Shown here piece by piece: positions 24,251 through 35,257 of a stretch of 64,000 bases of DNA. Position 1 is the stretch's first letter, and each line of letters opens with the position of its first letter. This DNA comes from Kribbella steppae. Its GTDB lineage: Bacteria > Actinomycetota > Actinomycetes > Propionibacteriales > Kribbellaceae. The stretch lies in contig NZ_SLWN01000010.1 in assembly GCF_004342025.1 (NCBI RefSeq), positions 205,561-269,560 of the forward strand, written 5' to 3'. Made by a program: the position numbers and the translations under genes. The notes beneath the pieces are model-generated. The model did no database searches, was not told where the DNA came from, and saw nothing but the letters and a program-made list of their open reading frames with translations.

Positions 24251-25804
24251 ATGGGGAGACGCTCGCGCGAGGCAGGCGCCACGGAGAATTCCGAGTTGCC
24301 GGAAGCCGAATCGGCCGGACGACGGCCGCGATCGGTGCCGAAGCTGCTCGGGCTGACCCTGTTCGGCGCCCTGCTCCCCGGGTCCGGCCTGATCGCCGGT
24401 GGGCGGCGCCGGATCGGCGTCTTCATCCTGACCGTCACCCTCGGGCTGATCGGGCTCGGCGTGTACATCGGCCTGACCCGGCGCGAGGAGGTGCTGGCGG
24501 CGGCCGTCGTACCGAGCCGGCTGCTGATGACCTCGGTGGCGATCGGGACGCTCGGGTTCCTCTGGATCGTGGTGATCGTCGCCTCGCACCGTTCGTTGCG
24601 TCCGGCAACAGGTGGGGCCGGCGGCCGGGCGGCCGGGGCGCTGCTGGTCGGCGTCCTGTGTTTCGCGATCGCGGTGCCGGCGGCGATCGGCGTACAGAGT
24701 GTGCTGGCCCAGCGCGAACTGGTCCAGGACGTGTTCGTCGCGCAGGGCGAGAGCAAGAGCGCGACCAGGCCGTCGGTGGTCAACACCCAGGACCCGTGGG
24801 AGGACAAGCAGCGGCTCAACCTGCTGCTGCTCGGCGGCGACGATGGGCCGAACCGGCCGGGGGTGCGGACCGACACGGTGATCGTGGCGAGTATCGACAC
24901 CAAGACCGGCAACACCGCGCTGATCTCGATGCCACGGCAGCTGACCTTCATGCCGTTCCCGAAGGACTCGCCGCTGCACGAGATCTACCCGAACGGTTTC
25001 GGCAAGGAAGGGCTCAGCCTGGAGGGCCGGCTGGAGTGGATGCTGACCGCGATGTACCAGAACATTCCGGCCGCGCACCCCGGCATCCTCGGCCCGTCCG
25101 ACAACGAGGGCGCCGACGTCCTCAAGCAGTCCGTCGGTGAGGCGATCGGGCTGCGACTCGACTACTACCTGCAGGTCAACCTGAAGGGATTCGCCCAACT
25201 CGTCGACGCGCTCGGCGGGATCACCGTCAACGTCAACGAGCGGGTCGCGATGGGCGGCGTCAGCAGTTCACACATCCCGCCGGACAGGTGGATCGAGCCT
25301 GGTCCGAAGCAGCACCTCAACGGGCTGCACGCGCTCTGGTTCGCCCGCGGCCGGTACGGCGCCGACGACGACCAGCGCCAGATCCGCCAGCGCTGCGCGA
25401 TCAAGGGCATCGTCGACGCGGCCGACCCGCAGACCCTGATGACCAAGTACAAGGCGATCGCCAAGGCCGGCCAGCAGTTGCTCCGCACCGACATCCCGCA
25501 GGAACTGCTGCCCGCCCTGGTCCAGCTCGCCCTCAGGGTGAAGTCGGGCACCGTCTCCAACGTCAACCTCGATGTCACCAAGCTGCGGCTGAAGTACCTG
25601 CACCCGGACTACGACGCGCTGCGCGACACGGTCGAGAAGGCGCTCGAGCAGCCGACGCCCGCGGCGACCACTGCCCCGACCACACCGGCCATCCCGAAGT
25701 CGACCAAGCCCGCCCGCAAGCCGACCACAACGGCGCCTCCGGCTCCCACGCAGGACCTCGAGGACGCCTGCGCGTACCACCCGGACGGCGACCAGCCGAA
25801 CTAG
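24251..25804 (+). CDS. LytR-CpsA-Psr (LCP) family cell-wall glycopolymer ligase
   Basis: 517 residues. An N-terminal region with about four hydrophobic segments (to residue 150) precedes an extracellular LCP domain with RTDTVIVASID, ALISMPRQ and the Arg-rich WFARGRYGADDDQRQIRQR, which bind the polyprenyl pyrophosphate head. LCP enzymes attach teichoic acid or arabinogalactan to peptidoglycan. A Thr/Pro-rich linker and a C-terminal tail follow. ATG 24251 is preferred; an in-frame TTG at 24212 is possible, and the GGGGAG site is only 2 bases from the ATG. Confidence 0.9.
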   Translation: MGRRSREAGATENSELPEAESAGRRPRSVPKLLGLTLFGALLPGSGLIAGGRRRIGVFILTVTLGLIGLGVYIGLTRREEVLAAAVVPSRLLMTSVAIGTLGFLWIVVIVASHRSLRPATGGAGGRAAGALLVGVLCFAIAVPAAIGVQSVLAQRELVQDVFVAQGESKSATRPSVVNTQDPWEDKQRLNLLLLGGDDGPNRPGVRTDTVIVASIDTKTGNTALISMPRQLTFMPFPKDSPLHEIYPNGFGKEGLSLEGRLEWMLTAMYQNIPAAHPGILGPSDNEGADVLKQSVGEAIGLRLDYYLQVNLKGFAQLVDALGGITVNVNERVAMGGVSSSHIPPDRWIEPGPKQHLNGLHALWFARGRYGADDDQRQIRQRCAIKGIVDAADPQTLMTKYKAIAKAGQQLLRTDIPQELLPALVQLALRVKSGTVSNVNLDVTKLRLKYLHPDYDALRDTVEKALEQPTPAATTAPTTPAIPKSTKPARKPTTTAPPAPTQDLEDACAYHPDGDQPN

Positions 25805-25968
25805 GGCACGTCTCTCAAGTCGACGGGAACCTTCCGGCCGAAGAGGGCTTCGGCGACTGCGGCCAGGTGCGGTTTGAGCTCCTCTTCGGTTGCTTGGTCA
25901 ACGTCGGCGTACCGACAGCCGTCCGGAGGATGCCGACGCCGAGCAGCCAGGCCGCGGATAGCTCGGCT
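25801..25968 (-). CDS. Possible small hypothetical protein
   Basis: A 55-codon frame on the minus strand, convergent with and touching the LCP stop, reads MSRAIRGLAARRRHPPDG and ends AVAEALFGRKVPVDLRDVP. Composition and codon use look coding, but the start has only AGG directly before it, and the frame could begin further upstream. No family is recognised. From 25805 to 26163 nothing else is convincing except the frame remnant and the ECF-type promoter listed next. Confidence 0.35.
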   Translation of the reverse strand, partial: SRAIRGLAARRRHPPDGCRYADVDQATEEELKPHLAAVAEALFGRKVPVDLRDVP

Positions 25969-26074
25969 CATCCTGCGGGCCGTCGGGACGCCCGTCGACC
26001 CCTCGCTGCCCACCTTCGATCCTGACAACGCGCGCCGGCTCTACGACCTGACGACAGGGATGGCCGGCCGCTGA
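25949..26074 (+). pseudogene. Possible 3' remnant of a decayed gene
   Basis: This plus-strand frame ends with TGA at 26072 and encodes a coding-looking tail, GTPVDPSLPTFDPDN followed by ARRLYDLTTGMAGR, without a plausible start or ribosome site. It overlaps the start of the small minus-strand frame. It looks like the leftover end of a larger gene; the parent is not recognisable. Confidence 0.25.
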
Positions 26075-26093
26075 AATTACCCGTCGCGGCGAG

Positions 26094-26120
26094 TGTCGAT
26101 CTGGTCGTGAACCGCTCGAC
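26094..26120 (+). promoter_or_regulatory. ECF42-type promoter before the DGPF gene
   Basis: TGTCGA (26094-26099), 17 bases, then CGAC (26117-26120), located 44 bases upstream of the YCII/DGPF start. The same elements with the same spacing precede the alpha/beta hydrolase pair at 29731. To my knowledge ECF42 sigma factors use a TGTCGA / CG(A/T)C promoter and often control DGPF genes; an ECF42-like sigma gene lies at 29822-31081. Confidence 0.7.
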
Positions 26121-26163
26121 GTGAGAGTAAGGATCGACCGACACGACGAGGAGAGTCACTGCG

Positions 26164-26541
26164 ATGCGATACATGATCATCAACAAGGCGGACGCCGACA
26201 GCGAAGCCGGGAAGTTCCCGTCCGACGAGGTGGCCGGCGCCGTCGGCCAGGCCGTGGAGGAGATGTCGAAGGCCGGCGTCCTGCTGTTCGCCGAAGGCGT
26301 GCACCGTAGCTCGCTCGGCGCCCGGGTGAAGGTCCAGGGCGGTCAGCGCACCGTCACCGACGGCCCGTTCGCCGAGACCAAGGAACTGATCGGCGGTGTC
26401 ATCGTCGTCGAGGTCCGCAACCGCGACGAAGCCGTCGAATGGGCCGCCCGCCTCGCCGAAGCCCTCGGTAGCGAAGTAGAAGTCCGCCGAGTAGTAGAAG
26501 AAGCCGACTTCGACCCGAACTCAGACCTCTACCAGAACTGA
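26164..26541 (+). CDS. YCII-related (DGPF domain) protein
   Basis: 125 residues. MRYMIINKADADSEAG and the diagnostic TVTDGPFAETKELIGG place it in the DGPF branch of the YCII ferredoxin-like fold; its biochemical role is unknown. These proteins are repeatedly linked with ECF42 sigma factors. ATG 26164 has GAGGAG upstream. The promoter at 26094 matches that group, and the matching sigma gene is 3.3 kb away on the other strand. Confidence 0.88.
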   Translation: MRYMIINKADADSEAGKFPSDEVAGAVGQAVEEMSKAGVLLFAEGVHRSSLGARVKVQGGQRTVTDGPFAETKELIGGVIVVEVRNRDEAVEWAARLAEALGSEVEVRRVVEEADFDPNSDLYQN

Positions 26542-26663
26542 CCGCCTGTCACCGGCCTGGGCATGCTGCTGCAGGCAGCGATCGCCTCACGGACCTGGCC
26601 CCTGGCAACAAGTGCGTCCGCCAGGGTCCAGGCCGTGTGCGAATTGCGAGAAGTTTGATCAGC
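26529..26663 (-). pseudogene. Possible remnant of a TPR-protein C-terminus
   Basis: A minus-strand frame closed by an in-frame stop at 26664-26666 and by TAG at 26529 encodes a TPR-like helix pair around AWTLADALVARGQVREAIAAC. It has no usable start codon and overlaps the 3' end of the DGPF gene. This looks like the degraded tail of a lost TPR or sigma-type gene; it may also be chance. Confidence 0.22.
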
Positions 26664-26686
26664 TCACGGGACGAGGTCGGTACCGG

Positions 26687-26713
26687 TGTCCATTCGGCGG
26701 GTTGCCGTTCGTG
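26687..26713 (+). promoter_or_regulatory. Weak ECF42-like promoter before the alpha/beta hydrolase
   Basis: TGTCCA (26687-26692), 17 bases, then CGTG (26710-26713), 33 bases before the hydrolase start. Each element differs by one base from the exact TGTCGA-N17-CG(A/T)C copies at 26094 and 29805. The identical spacing makes membership in the same regulon plausible, not proven. Confidence 0.35.
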
Positions 26714-26746
26714 GTAGTGCCAAACAACTCGTCGAAGGAGAAGACA

Positions 26747-27559
26747 ATGACCGCGACTTCCGTTTCCAGCACCACGCTGACCGTCCCTGACGCGGACCTG
26801 TACTACGAGATCCGTGGCACCGGGCCCTTGGTGGTCCTGGTGGGGGCGCCGATGGATGCCGACTCGTTCGCGCCGCTCGCCGATTTGCTGGCTAGCGATC
26901 ACACCGTGCTCACCACCGATCCACGCGGGATCAACCGCAGCCCGCTGCGCGGTGAGGGGTCGACGCCTGAGCAGCGCGCGGACGACCTGGCCCGGCTGAT
27001 CCGGCACGTGGACGCCGGGCCGGCGACCGTGTTCGGGTCGAGCGGCGGCGCGGTGACCGCGCTGGCCCTGGCTCAGGCTCATCCGGAGCTGGTCAGCACG
27101 GTGATTGCCCACGAGCCGCCGCTGGATCGGCTGGTCGAGGACGCCGACGAACTGCTGGCCACGTCGGAGCAGATGATGGCCGACTACGTGGCCGGGGACG
27201 TGATCGGTGCCTGGAAGCAGTTCTTCGCGCTGGCGAACATCCAGGTCCCGGACGGCATGATCGAGGGGATGTTCGGTGGTGAGCGGGATCCGCGGCAGCT
27301 CGCCGATGAGCTGTTCTGGTTCGAGCACGAGCTGCGGGAGTCGATCACCTGGCTGCCGGACGTCGACACGCTGCGGGCCGGCGGTGTCCGCATCGTGGTC
27401 GGGATCGGCGCGGAGTCGGGCGGGCAGCTGTGCGAGCGGACCTCGACCGCACTGGCCGCCCGGCTCGGGATCGAGCCGACCCGGTTCCCCGGTGACCACA
27501 CCGGATTCGCGGAGGGCCCCGAGCCGTTCGCGGTCGCTCTGCGCGCGGTCCTCGGTTAG
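26747..27559 (+). CDS. Alpha/beta hydrolase
   Basis: 270 residues. The nucleophile elbow GSSGGAV, the oxyanion region GTGPLVVLVGAP, TTDPRGINRS and a C-terminal FPGDHTGFAEGPE giving the catalytic His define an alpha/beta hydrolase. GAAGGAG lies 6 bases before ATG 26747. It resembles the two hydrolases at 28476-29731 in layout and lies in the same ECF42-linked block, so it may act on the same stress-generated substrate. Substrate unknown. Confidence 0.85.
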   Translation: MTATSVSSTTLTVPDADLYYEIRGTGPLVVLVGAPMDADSFAPLADLLASDHTVLTTDPRGINRSPLRGEGSTPEQRADDLARLIRHVDAGPATVFGSSGGAVTALALAQAHPELVSTVIAHEPPLDRLVEDADELLATSEQMMADYVAGDVIGAWKQFFALANIQVPDGMIEGMFGGERDPRQLADELFWFEHELRESITWLPDVDTLRAGGVRIVVGIGAESGGQLCERTSTALAARLGIEPTRFPGDHTGFAEGPEPFAVALRAVLG

Positions 27560-27572
27560 ATGAGACTCGCCC

Positions 27573-27689
27573 GTGGCTCCGCGGGCGGAGTATGTGAAGC
27601 TGGGGGTGACCGGTGTGGGCCTGTGTGAACGGGCCCGGATCGGGCACTGGGCGGAGGTGCCGGCCGGGTTCACCCGCGTGGCGCCTTGA
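27573..27689 (+). CDS. Possible 38-residue ORF before sodA
   Basis: GTG 27573 to TGA 27687 encodes 38 residues, including VKLGVTGVGLCERARIGHWAE. Third-position GC is high and uniform, as in real genes here, yet no ribosome site is visible and the stop overlaps the -35 of the sodA promoter. It may be a leader ORF or the end of a decayed gene. Confidence 0.28.
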   Translation: MAPRAEYVKLGVTGVGLCERARIGHWAEVPAGFTRVAP

Positions 27690-27716
27690 CCTCAACCGTG
27701 GTTGAAGTTTCAAGCT
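27686..27716 (+). promoter_or_regulatory. MerR/SoxR-type promoter (19-bp spacer) of sodA
   Basis: TTGACC (27686-27691) and CAAGCT (27711-27716) are 19 bases apart, the over-long spacing characteristic of MerR-family promoters. ACCTCAAC (27689-27696) and GTTGAAGT (27701-27708) form an inverted repeat around CGTG inside the spacer, close to SoxR-like CCTCAA boxes. This suggests activation of sodA by a redox- or metal-sensing MerR protein encoded elsewhere. Confidence 0.55.
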
Positions 27717-27778
27717 GGTGCCGCTGAAACAGGACATCGGAGATATCGGCCCCCGCGGGCCCCGACGAAGGAGCAGAG

Positions 27779-28402
27779 TTGACCACGTACACGCTTCCCG
27801 ACCTCCCCTACGACTACGGCGCACTGGCGCCGAGCATCGCCGGTGAGATCATGGAGCTGCACCACTCCAAGCACCACCAGACCTATGTGAACGGCCTGAA
27901 CGACACCCTGGAGAAGCTGGCCGCGGCCCGCGAGAAGGGTGACTTCGGCGCCATCGTCGGGCTGGAGAAGTCGCTCGCCTTCAACCTCGGCGGGCACGTC
28001 AACCACTCGATCTTCTGGAAGAACCTGTCACCGGACGGCGGCGACAAGCCGGACGGCGAGCTGGGTGCCGCGCTGGACGAGTTCTTCGGCTCGTTCGACT
28101 CCTTCCAGGCCCACTTCACCGCGGCGGCGACCACCATCCAGGGCTCCGGCTGGGCGATCCTCGGCTGGGACGCGCTGGCCGGCAACCTGCTCGTCCACCA
28201 GCTGTACGACCAGCAGGGCAACCTGCCGGCCGGGCAGATCCCGATCGTGATGCTGGACATGTGGGAGCACGCGTTCTACCTGCAGTACAAGAACGTGAAG
28301 CCGGACTACGTCAAGGCCTGGTGGAACGTGGTGAACTGGGGCGACGCCCAGGCCCGCTTCGACGCGGCCCGCGCAGGCGCTTCCGGTCTCATCACCGGCT
28401 GA
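27779..28402 (+). CDS. sodA: Superoxide dismutase, Fe/Mn family
   Basis: 207 residues with the four metal ligands of Fe/Mn SOD: H28 (in HHSKHH), H76 (in NHSIFW), D160 and H164 (in DMWEH). It dismutates superoxide in the cytosol or outside. The start is TTG 27779, supported by AAGGAG 5 bases upstream. A MerR-type promoter precedes it and a 12-bp hairpin terminator follows, so it is a single-gene unit. Whether Mn or Fe is used cannot be read reliably; Gly-Trp spacing and the family context favour Mn. Confidence 0.95.
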   Translation: MTTYTLPDLPYDYGALAPSIAGEIMELHHSKHHQTYVNGLNDTLEKLAAAREKGDFGAIVGLEKSLAFNLGGHVNHSIFWKNLSPDGGDKPDGELGAALDEFFGSFDSFQAHFTAAATTIQGSGWAILGWDALAGNLLVHQLYDQQGNLPAGQIPIVMLDMWEHAFYLQYKNVKPDYVKAWWNVVNWGDAQARFDAARAGASGLITG

Positions 28403-28420
28403 CCTGAGCTACACACGACT

Positions 28421-28451
28421 CGAGGGGCGCCCGGACCACGGGCGCCCCTCG
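28421..28451. terminator. Terminator between sodA and the convergent hydrolase
   Basis: CGAGGGGCGCCC (28421-28432) and GGGCGCCCCTCG (28440-28451) form a perfect 12-bp stem with a 7-base loop, 18 bases after the sodA stop and 24 bases from the stop of the opposing hydrolase gene. It can serve both. Confidence 0.75.
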
Positions 28452-28475
28452 CGGTCTGTTCACCGCAGGAAGGTG

Positions 28476-29273
28476 TCACCGTAGGAAGGCGGAGATCACC
28501 GGCGCGATCGCCGAAGCCTTGATCATGTGGTTCTGACCAGGCACTTCTTCGTGTTTCGCACCCGGTACGGCGCCCGCGAGCGCCTTCACCGACGTCCGCA
28601 TCCAGCCCGGGCTCTTCCCGCCGTTGACCACCAGCACCGGTGCCTCGATCGTTGCCCATTGCTCCGGGTCGAGCGGCCGGCCGAAGCAGTTCTCGCCGAG
28701 CAGTGCGGCGTCGTACGGAAGGGTGTGCGCGACCGCCTTCATCCCCTTCCAGGCCGGCATCAGCTTCATCATCCCGACCATGAATCCCGGCAGCCCGATG
28801 CCCTTGGTCATGAAGTACTTCACCGCGTCACCCGGCTTGCCCGCGTCGCTCAGTGCGCGCATGTCCGCGACCCAGGTCGACGGGATCTGCTTGCGGCTCT
28901 GGTCCACGACGTACGGCGGCTCGAACGCGACCAGCTTCGTGATCGGCAACCCGGCCGCCGCGGCCCGCAGCGTCAGCGCCGCGCCCGACGACGTGCCATA
29001 GACGTACGCCGTCCCGCCGGCCGCCTCGATCACCGCGGCCAGGTCCTCGATCTCGCGCTCGACGTCGTACTCCGTCGCGTCGCCGCTGTCGCCTCGGCCA
29101 CGCCGGTCGTAGTTGTAGACCGTGAACTCAGACGCCAGCAGTTCGGCGAGCTCCGGCATAGGTCCCTGCGCGCGGCTGCACAGGGCGCCGTCCACCAGGA
29201 CCACGGCCGGGCCGCTACCACGCTGGTCGTAGGCGATCGTCGTACCGTCCTTGGAAATCACTGTCGCGGTCAT
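28476..29273 (-). CDS. Alpha/beta hydrolase
   Basis: 265 residues. Nucleophile motif YGTSSGAA, oxyanion region GSGPAVVLVDGALC, FTVYNYDRRGRGDSGD and the late VPGQNHMIKASAIAP with the catalytic His give a complete catalytic set. The sequence is the longer member of a tandem pair with the gene starting at 29731 (ATGA overlap at 29270-29273). An ECF42-type promoter sits before the pair. Proteins of this kind hydrolyse small esters or lactones; the substrate is unknown. Confidence 0.88.
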   Translation of the reverse strand: MTATVISKDGTTIAYDQRGSGPAVVLVDGALCSRAQGPMPELAELLASEFTVYNYDRRGRGDSGDATEYDVEREIEDLAAVIEAAGGTAYVYGTSSGAALTLRAAAAGLPITKLVAFEPPYVVDQSRKQIPSTWVADMRALSDAGKPGDAVKYFMTKGIGLPGFMVGMMKLMPAWKGMKAVAHTLPYDAALLGENCFGRPLDPEQWATIEAPVLVVNGGKSPGWMRTSVKALAGAVPGAKHEEVPGQNHMIKASAIAPVISAFLR

Positions 29274-29731
29274 GCGAAGAACTCCTTCAGCGCGGGGGCC
29301 AGGGCGGTCGGGGGACCGGTGAACACTCGGGTCGGAATCGCTATCGTCGCCGCCTCAGGGGGCAGCTCAGTGGTGCCTCCGAGCGGCTCGCAGAGGGCCA
29401 GCTTCGTCACCGGGCGGCCGGCGGCCGTCGCCAGCACGGCCAGGTCGGCGCCGGACGACGTACCGCACAGGTGGGCCGAGCCGCCGATGGCTGCGAAGAT
29501 CGCGTCCAGGTCCTCGATCTCGTGCTCGATCGCGCACTCCGCGCCGTCGCCGGAGTCACCGCAGCCGCGGCGGTCGTAGTTGTAGACGGTGAAGTTCTGG
29601 GCCAGCAGCGCTGCGAGTCCGGCGTTCGACACCCGGTCCACGGAGCTGTCGCAGACGAGGACGACCGGGGGCCCGTCGCCGAGCCGGTCGTACGCGATGG
29701 CGGTACCGTCCGCCGACGTGACCTTCTCCAT
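29270..29731 (-). CDS. Shortened alpha/beta hydrolase paralogue
   Basis: 153 residues against about 265 for its neighbour. It keeps the first half of the fold, with FTVYNYDRRGCGDSGDG and the nucleophile motif CGTSSGAD, but the lid and the region with the catalytic acid and His are replaced by a short tail ending APALKEFFA. It is probably inactive as a hydrolase, or acts as a partner of the full-length enzyme. Strong GGAGGAA precedes ATG 29731. No frameshift is visible, so the deletion left an intact frame that is still first in the operon. Confidence 0.75.
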   Translation of the reverse strand: MEKVTSADGTAIAYDRLGDGPPVVLVCDSSVDRVSNAGLAALLAQNFTVYNYDRRGCGDSGDGAECAIEHEIEDLDAIFAAIGGSAHLCGTSSGADLAVLATAAGRPVTKLALCEPLGGTTELPPEAATIAIPTRVFTGPPTALAPALKEFFA

Positions 29732-29778
29732 GATGTTCCTCCTGCATCAGTGGGCCACTCAGCTGGCCTCACCCCTGC

Positions 29779-29805
29779 GTCGAACATCGGTCCCGGAAAT
29801 CGACA
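29779..29805 (-). promoter_or_regulatory. ECF42-type promoter before the hydrolase pair
   Basis: Read on the minus strand: TGTCGA (29805-29800), 17 bases, CGAC (29782-29779), about 48 bases before ATG 29731. It is identical in both elements and in spacing to the copy at 26094. This links the hydrolase pair and the DGPF gene to the sigma factor encoded immediately upstream. Confidence 0.7.
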
Positions 29806-29821
29806 TGCCGTACCGGAGAAC

Positions 29822-31081
29822 TTACTGACAGGCCGCCGCGCGCTCGAGGAGCAGCGTGCGTTCCCGCTCGTTGCGGGTCAGACCGGCCGCCTTCTCGAAC
29901 TCGGCGCGCGCCTCGTCGAACCGGCCGAGCTTGAACAGCAGGTCGCCGCGGACACTCGGCAGCAGGTGGTAGTCCTTCAGCGAGGGCTCGTCCGCGAGCG
30001 CGTCGACGGCCGCGAGTCCGCGTTCCGGGCCGAACGCCATCGAGAGCGCGACCGCCTGGTTGAGCTCGACCACCGGTGACGGGGTGACTTGCGCGAGGAC
30101 GGCGTACAGGCCGGCGATCCGGGCCCAGTCGGTGTCGTCGGGGTCGGCCGCGCGGGCATGACAGGCGGCGATGGCGGCCTGGAGCAGGTACGGGCCGGGC
30201 GGTTTGTCCAGGGCCCAGGCGTGGTCGAGTCCTTCCAGACCGCGGCGGATCAGCAGGCGGTCCCAGCGACGGCGGTCCTGGTCGAGCAGCAGGACGGGTT
30301 CGCCTTCGGGGCCGATGCGGGCGTTGGCGCGGGAGGACTGGAGTTCCATCAGTGAGAGCAGGCCGTGGACTTCGGGCTCGTCGGGCATGAGCTCTGCCAG
30401 CAGGCGGCCGAGGCGCATCGCCTCGTTGCACAGCGCCGGGCGCATCCAGTCGTCGCCGGCGGTCGCGGAGTAGCCCTCGTTGTAAATCAGGTAGACGACC
30501 TCGAGCACGCTCGTCAACCGGTCGAGCAGGTCGTCACCCGAGGGGACCTCGAACTCGACGCCGGCCTTGGCGAGGTTCCGCTTGGCCCGGACGATCCGCT
30601 GGGCGATCGTCGCCTCCGGGGCCAGGAACGCGCGGGCGATCTCGTCGGTCTTCAGGCCGCCGAGAAGTTTCAGTGTCAGCGTCACCCGCGCGTCCATGGT
30701 GAGCACCGGGTGACAGGCGGTGAACACCAGCCGGAGCAGGTCGTCCTCGATGTGGTCCTCGAGGATCGCTTCCACGTCGTCCTCGACGCTGTCGCCGTCG
30801 ATCTCCAGCTCGTGGCCCATCTCCGCGAGCTTGCGCTGGTACGTCTCCTTGCGCCGGATCAGGTCGATCGCTCGGCGCTTGGCGATCGCCATCAGCCAGG
30901 CACCGGGATTGTTCGGTACGCCGGACTCCGGCCATTGCTCCAACGCCGCCACCAGCGCGTCCTGGGCCAGTTCCTCGGCCAGCCCGACATCCCGCACGAT
31001 CCTGGCCACACCGGCGATGATCCGCGCGGACTCGATCCGCCAGACCGCGTCTACCGCCCCCTGGGCCTCGATAACCGTCAC
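29822..31081 (-). CDS. ECF42-type RNA polymerase sigma factor with C-terminal extension
   Basis: 419 residues. Sigma2 (ESARIIAGVARIVRDVGLAEELAQDALVAALEQWP and GAWLMAIAKRRAIDLIRRKE) and sigma4 (KTDEIARAFLAPEATIAQRIVRAKRNL) occupy the first ~200 residues. The rest is a helical TPR-like extension (YNEGYSATAGDDWMRPALCNEAMRLGRLLAE onward) that defines ECF42 and replaces an anti-sigma factor. The GTG at 31081 is chosen because family members begin just before AVDAVWRIES; longer in-frame starts upstream lack support. The gene lies beside two of its probable target promoters. Confidence 0.9.
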   Translation of the reverse strand: MTVIEAQGAVDAVWRIESARIIAGVARIVRDVGLAEELAQDALVAALEQWPESGVPNNPGAWLMAIAKRRAIDLIRRKETYQRKLAEMGHELEIDGDSVEDDVEAILEDHIEDDLLRLVFTACHPVLTMDARVTLTLKLLGGLKTDEIARAFLAPEATIAQRIVRAKRNLAKAGVEFEVPSGDDLLDRLTSVLEVVYLIYNEGYSATAGDDWMRPALCNEAMRLGRLLAELMPDEPEVHGLLSLMELQSSRANARIGPEGEPVLLLDQDRRRWDRLLIRRGLEGLDHAWALDKPPGPYLLQAAIAACHARAADPDDTDWARIAGLYAVLAQVTPSPVVELNQAVALSMAFGPERGLAAVDALADEPSLKDYHLLPSVRGDLLFKLGRFDEARAEFEKAAGLTRNERERTLLLERAAACQ

Positions 31082-31284
31082 CCGCCGATAGAACAACACC
31101 CCAGGGCCAACGGCAACCGCGTTCAGCTGAACTGCGGTTCCCCGAGCGGGAGGGTGAGCCCCCTCCGCGCTGACGCGAATCAAACGATTGCTGGTCTCCG
31201 CCTCCGGCCGGGACCTGGGCACCCGGTCGGGGCGAATAGACTTCGGGGGCTGGAACCCCCTCCGAAGATGGCTCGAGGTTTGTT

Positions 31285-34264
<2,980 letters not shown>

Positions 34265-34281
<17 letters not shown>

Positions 34282-35257
34282 GCAGACCGGCGAGGCGTTC
34301 GCCGATCAGACGGTAGCCGTCGGGCCCTGGATGCACATCATCGGCGTACAGGGCCCGGGCCTCGTCCGTCGTGAGCACGTCGCGCCCGTCGATCACCTGG
34401 ACGGCCGGGTCGGTCCGGGCGCCCAGCTCGACGCAGGCGCGGACGTCGTCCAGGGTGAGGCCGACCGCGTTCGGTTTGTCTTCGCGGTTCGGGGCGGGCA
34501 GGGGAGTGATCACGACGAGCGGCGTCTTCGGATGGCCCGCGCGGACCGTTGCGACGAATGCCTCGACCTGGCCCGGCAGGGTCCGGCCGCTGAAGGTCTC
34601 GCCGCCGTGGATGTTGATGCCGAGGCACAGCGAGATCAGCCGGGCCGGGAGATCCCGGAGCGTCCGGGCCGCGACCGGGTCGAGATGACACTCACCGGCG
34701 AAGCCGAGATTGACGGACTCCCAGCCGTGCTGCCTGGCGACCAGAGCCGGCCAGGTCTCGGACGGTCCGTACGCACCGCCGCTCTGGGTGATCGAGCTGC
34801 CGTAGGTCACCCACCGCGGTCCGGTCGGTGCGAGCGGCTCGGCCGCACCGTCGAAGCGCGGCTCGCGAATCGAGATCACGCCGGCCTGCGGTAGCCAGAT
34901 CTCCACCTCCACCTGACCCCCCGGCAGGTCGAAGGTCAGCCGCTGCTCCCCCTCCCGGACCGCGGACCGCTGGTGCAGTTCGCCGTCGACCAGGACGTCG
35001 ACCGGCGCGATCCTGGTGTAGATCCCGAGCTCCGCCCGGATCTCCAGGCTCACCGAGGATGCCGCCGTACGCCAGGCTCCTCGTACGCCCGCGGGTGTCG
35101 CGGCGCGATCCCAGAGCCGATGACCCGGGCGGTCCGGGTACCCGGTCCAGTCGATCTGCCGGAAATCGTGACCACGCGGATCCAGCCGCCAGTACGTCGT
35201 CCAGCCGTCGGCGTCGACCTCACGATGCTGGAAACCGGTCCACAGCGCGTCGGTCAT
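34265..35257 (-). CDS. SGNH/GDSL-type esterase with N-terminal beta domain
   Basis: 330 residues. The SGNH blocks are present: TYGSSITQSGG (Ser), GFAGECHLD (Gly), GINIHGG (Asn) and DDVHPGPDG (Asp-His). An N-terminal beta-sandwich of about 130 residues (SLEIRAELGIYTRIAPVDVLVDG) precedes the catalytic part, as in some carbohydrate esterases. No signal peptide is apparent, so it acts inside the cell. ATG 35257 overlaps the FCD-regulator stop and has GAGGAG upstream, so the two are one operon. Its 3' end overlaps glyQS by 17 bases. Confidence 0.8.

Noticed and set aside
31082..31284. T-box riboswitch before glyQS
   Set aside because: No T-box bulge sequence or specifier-stem pattern was found; only a short hairpin near 31241-31267 is present.
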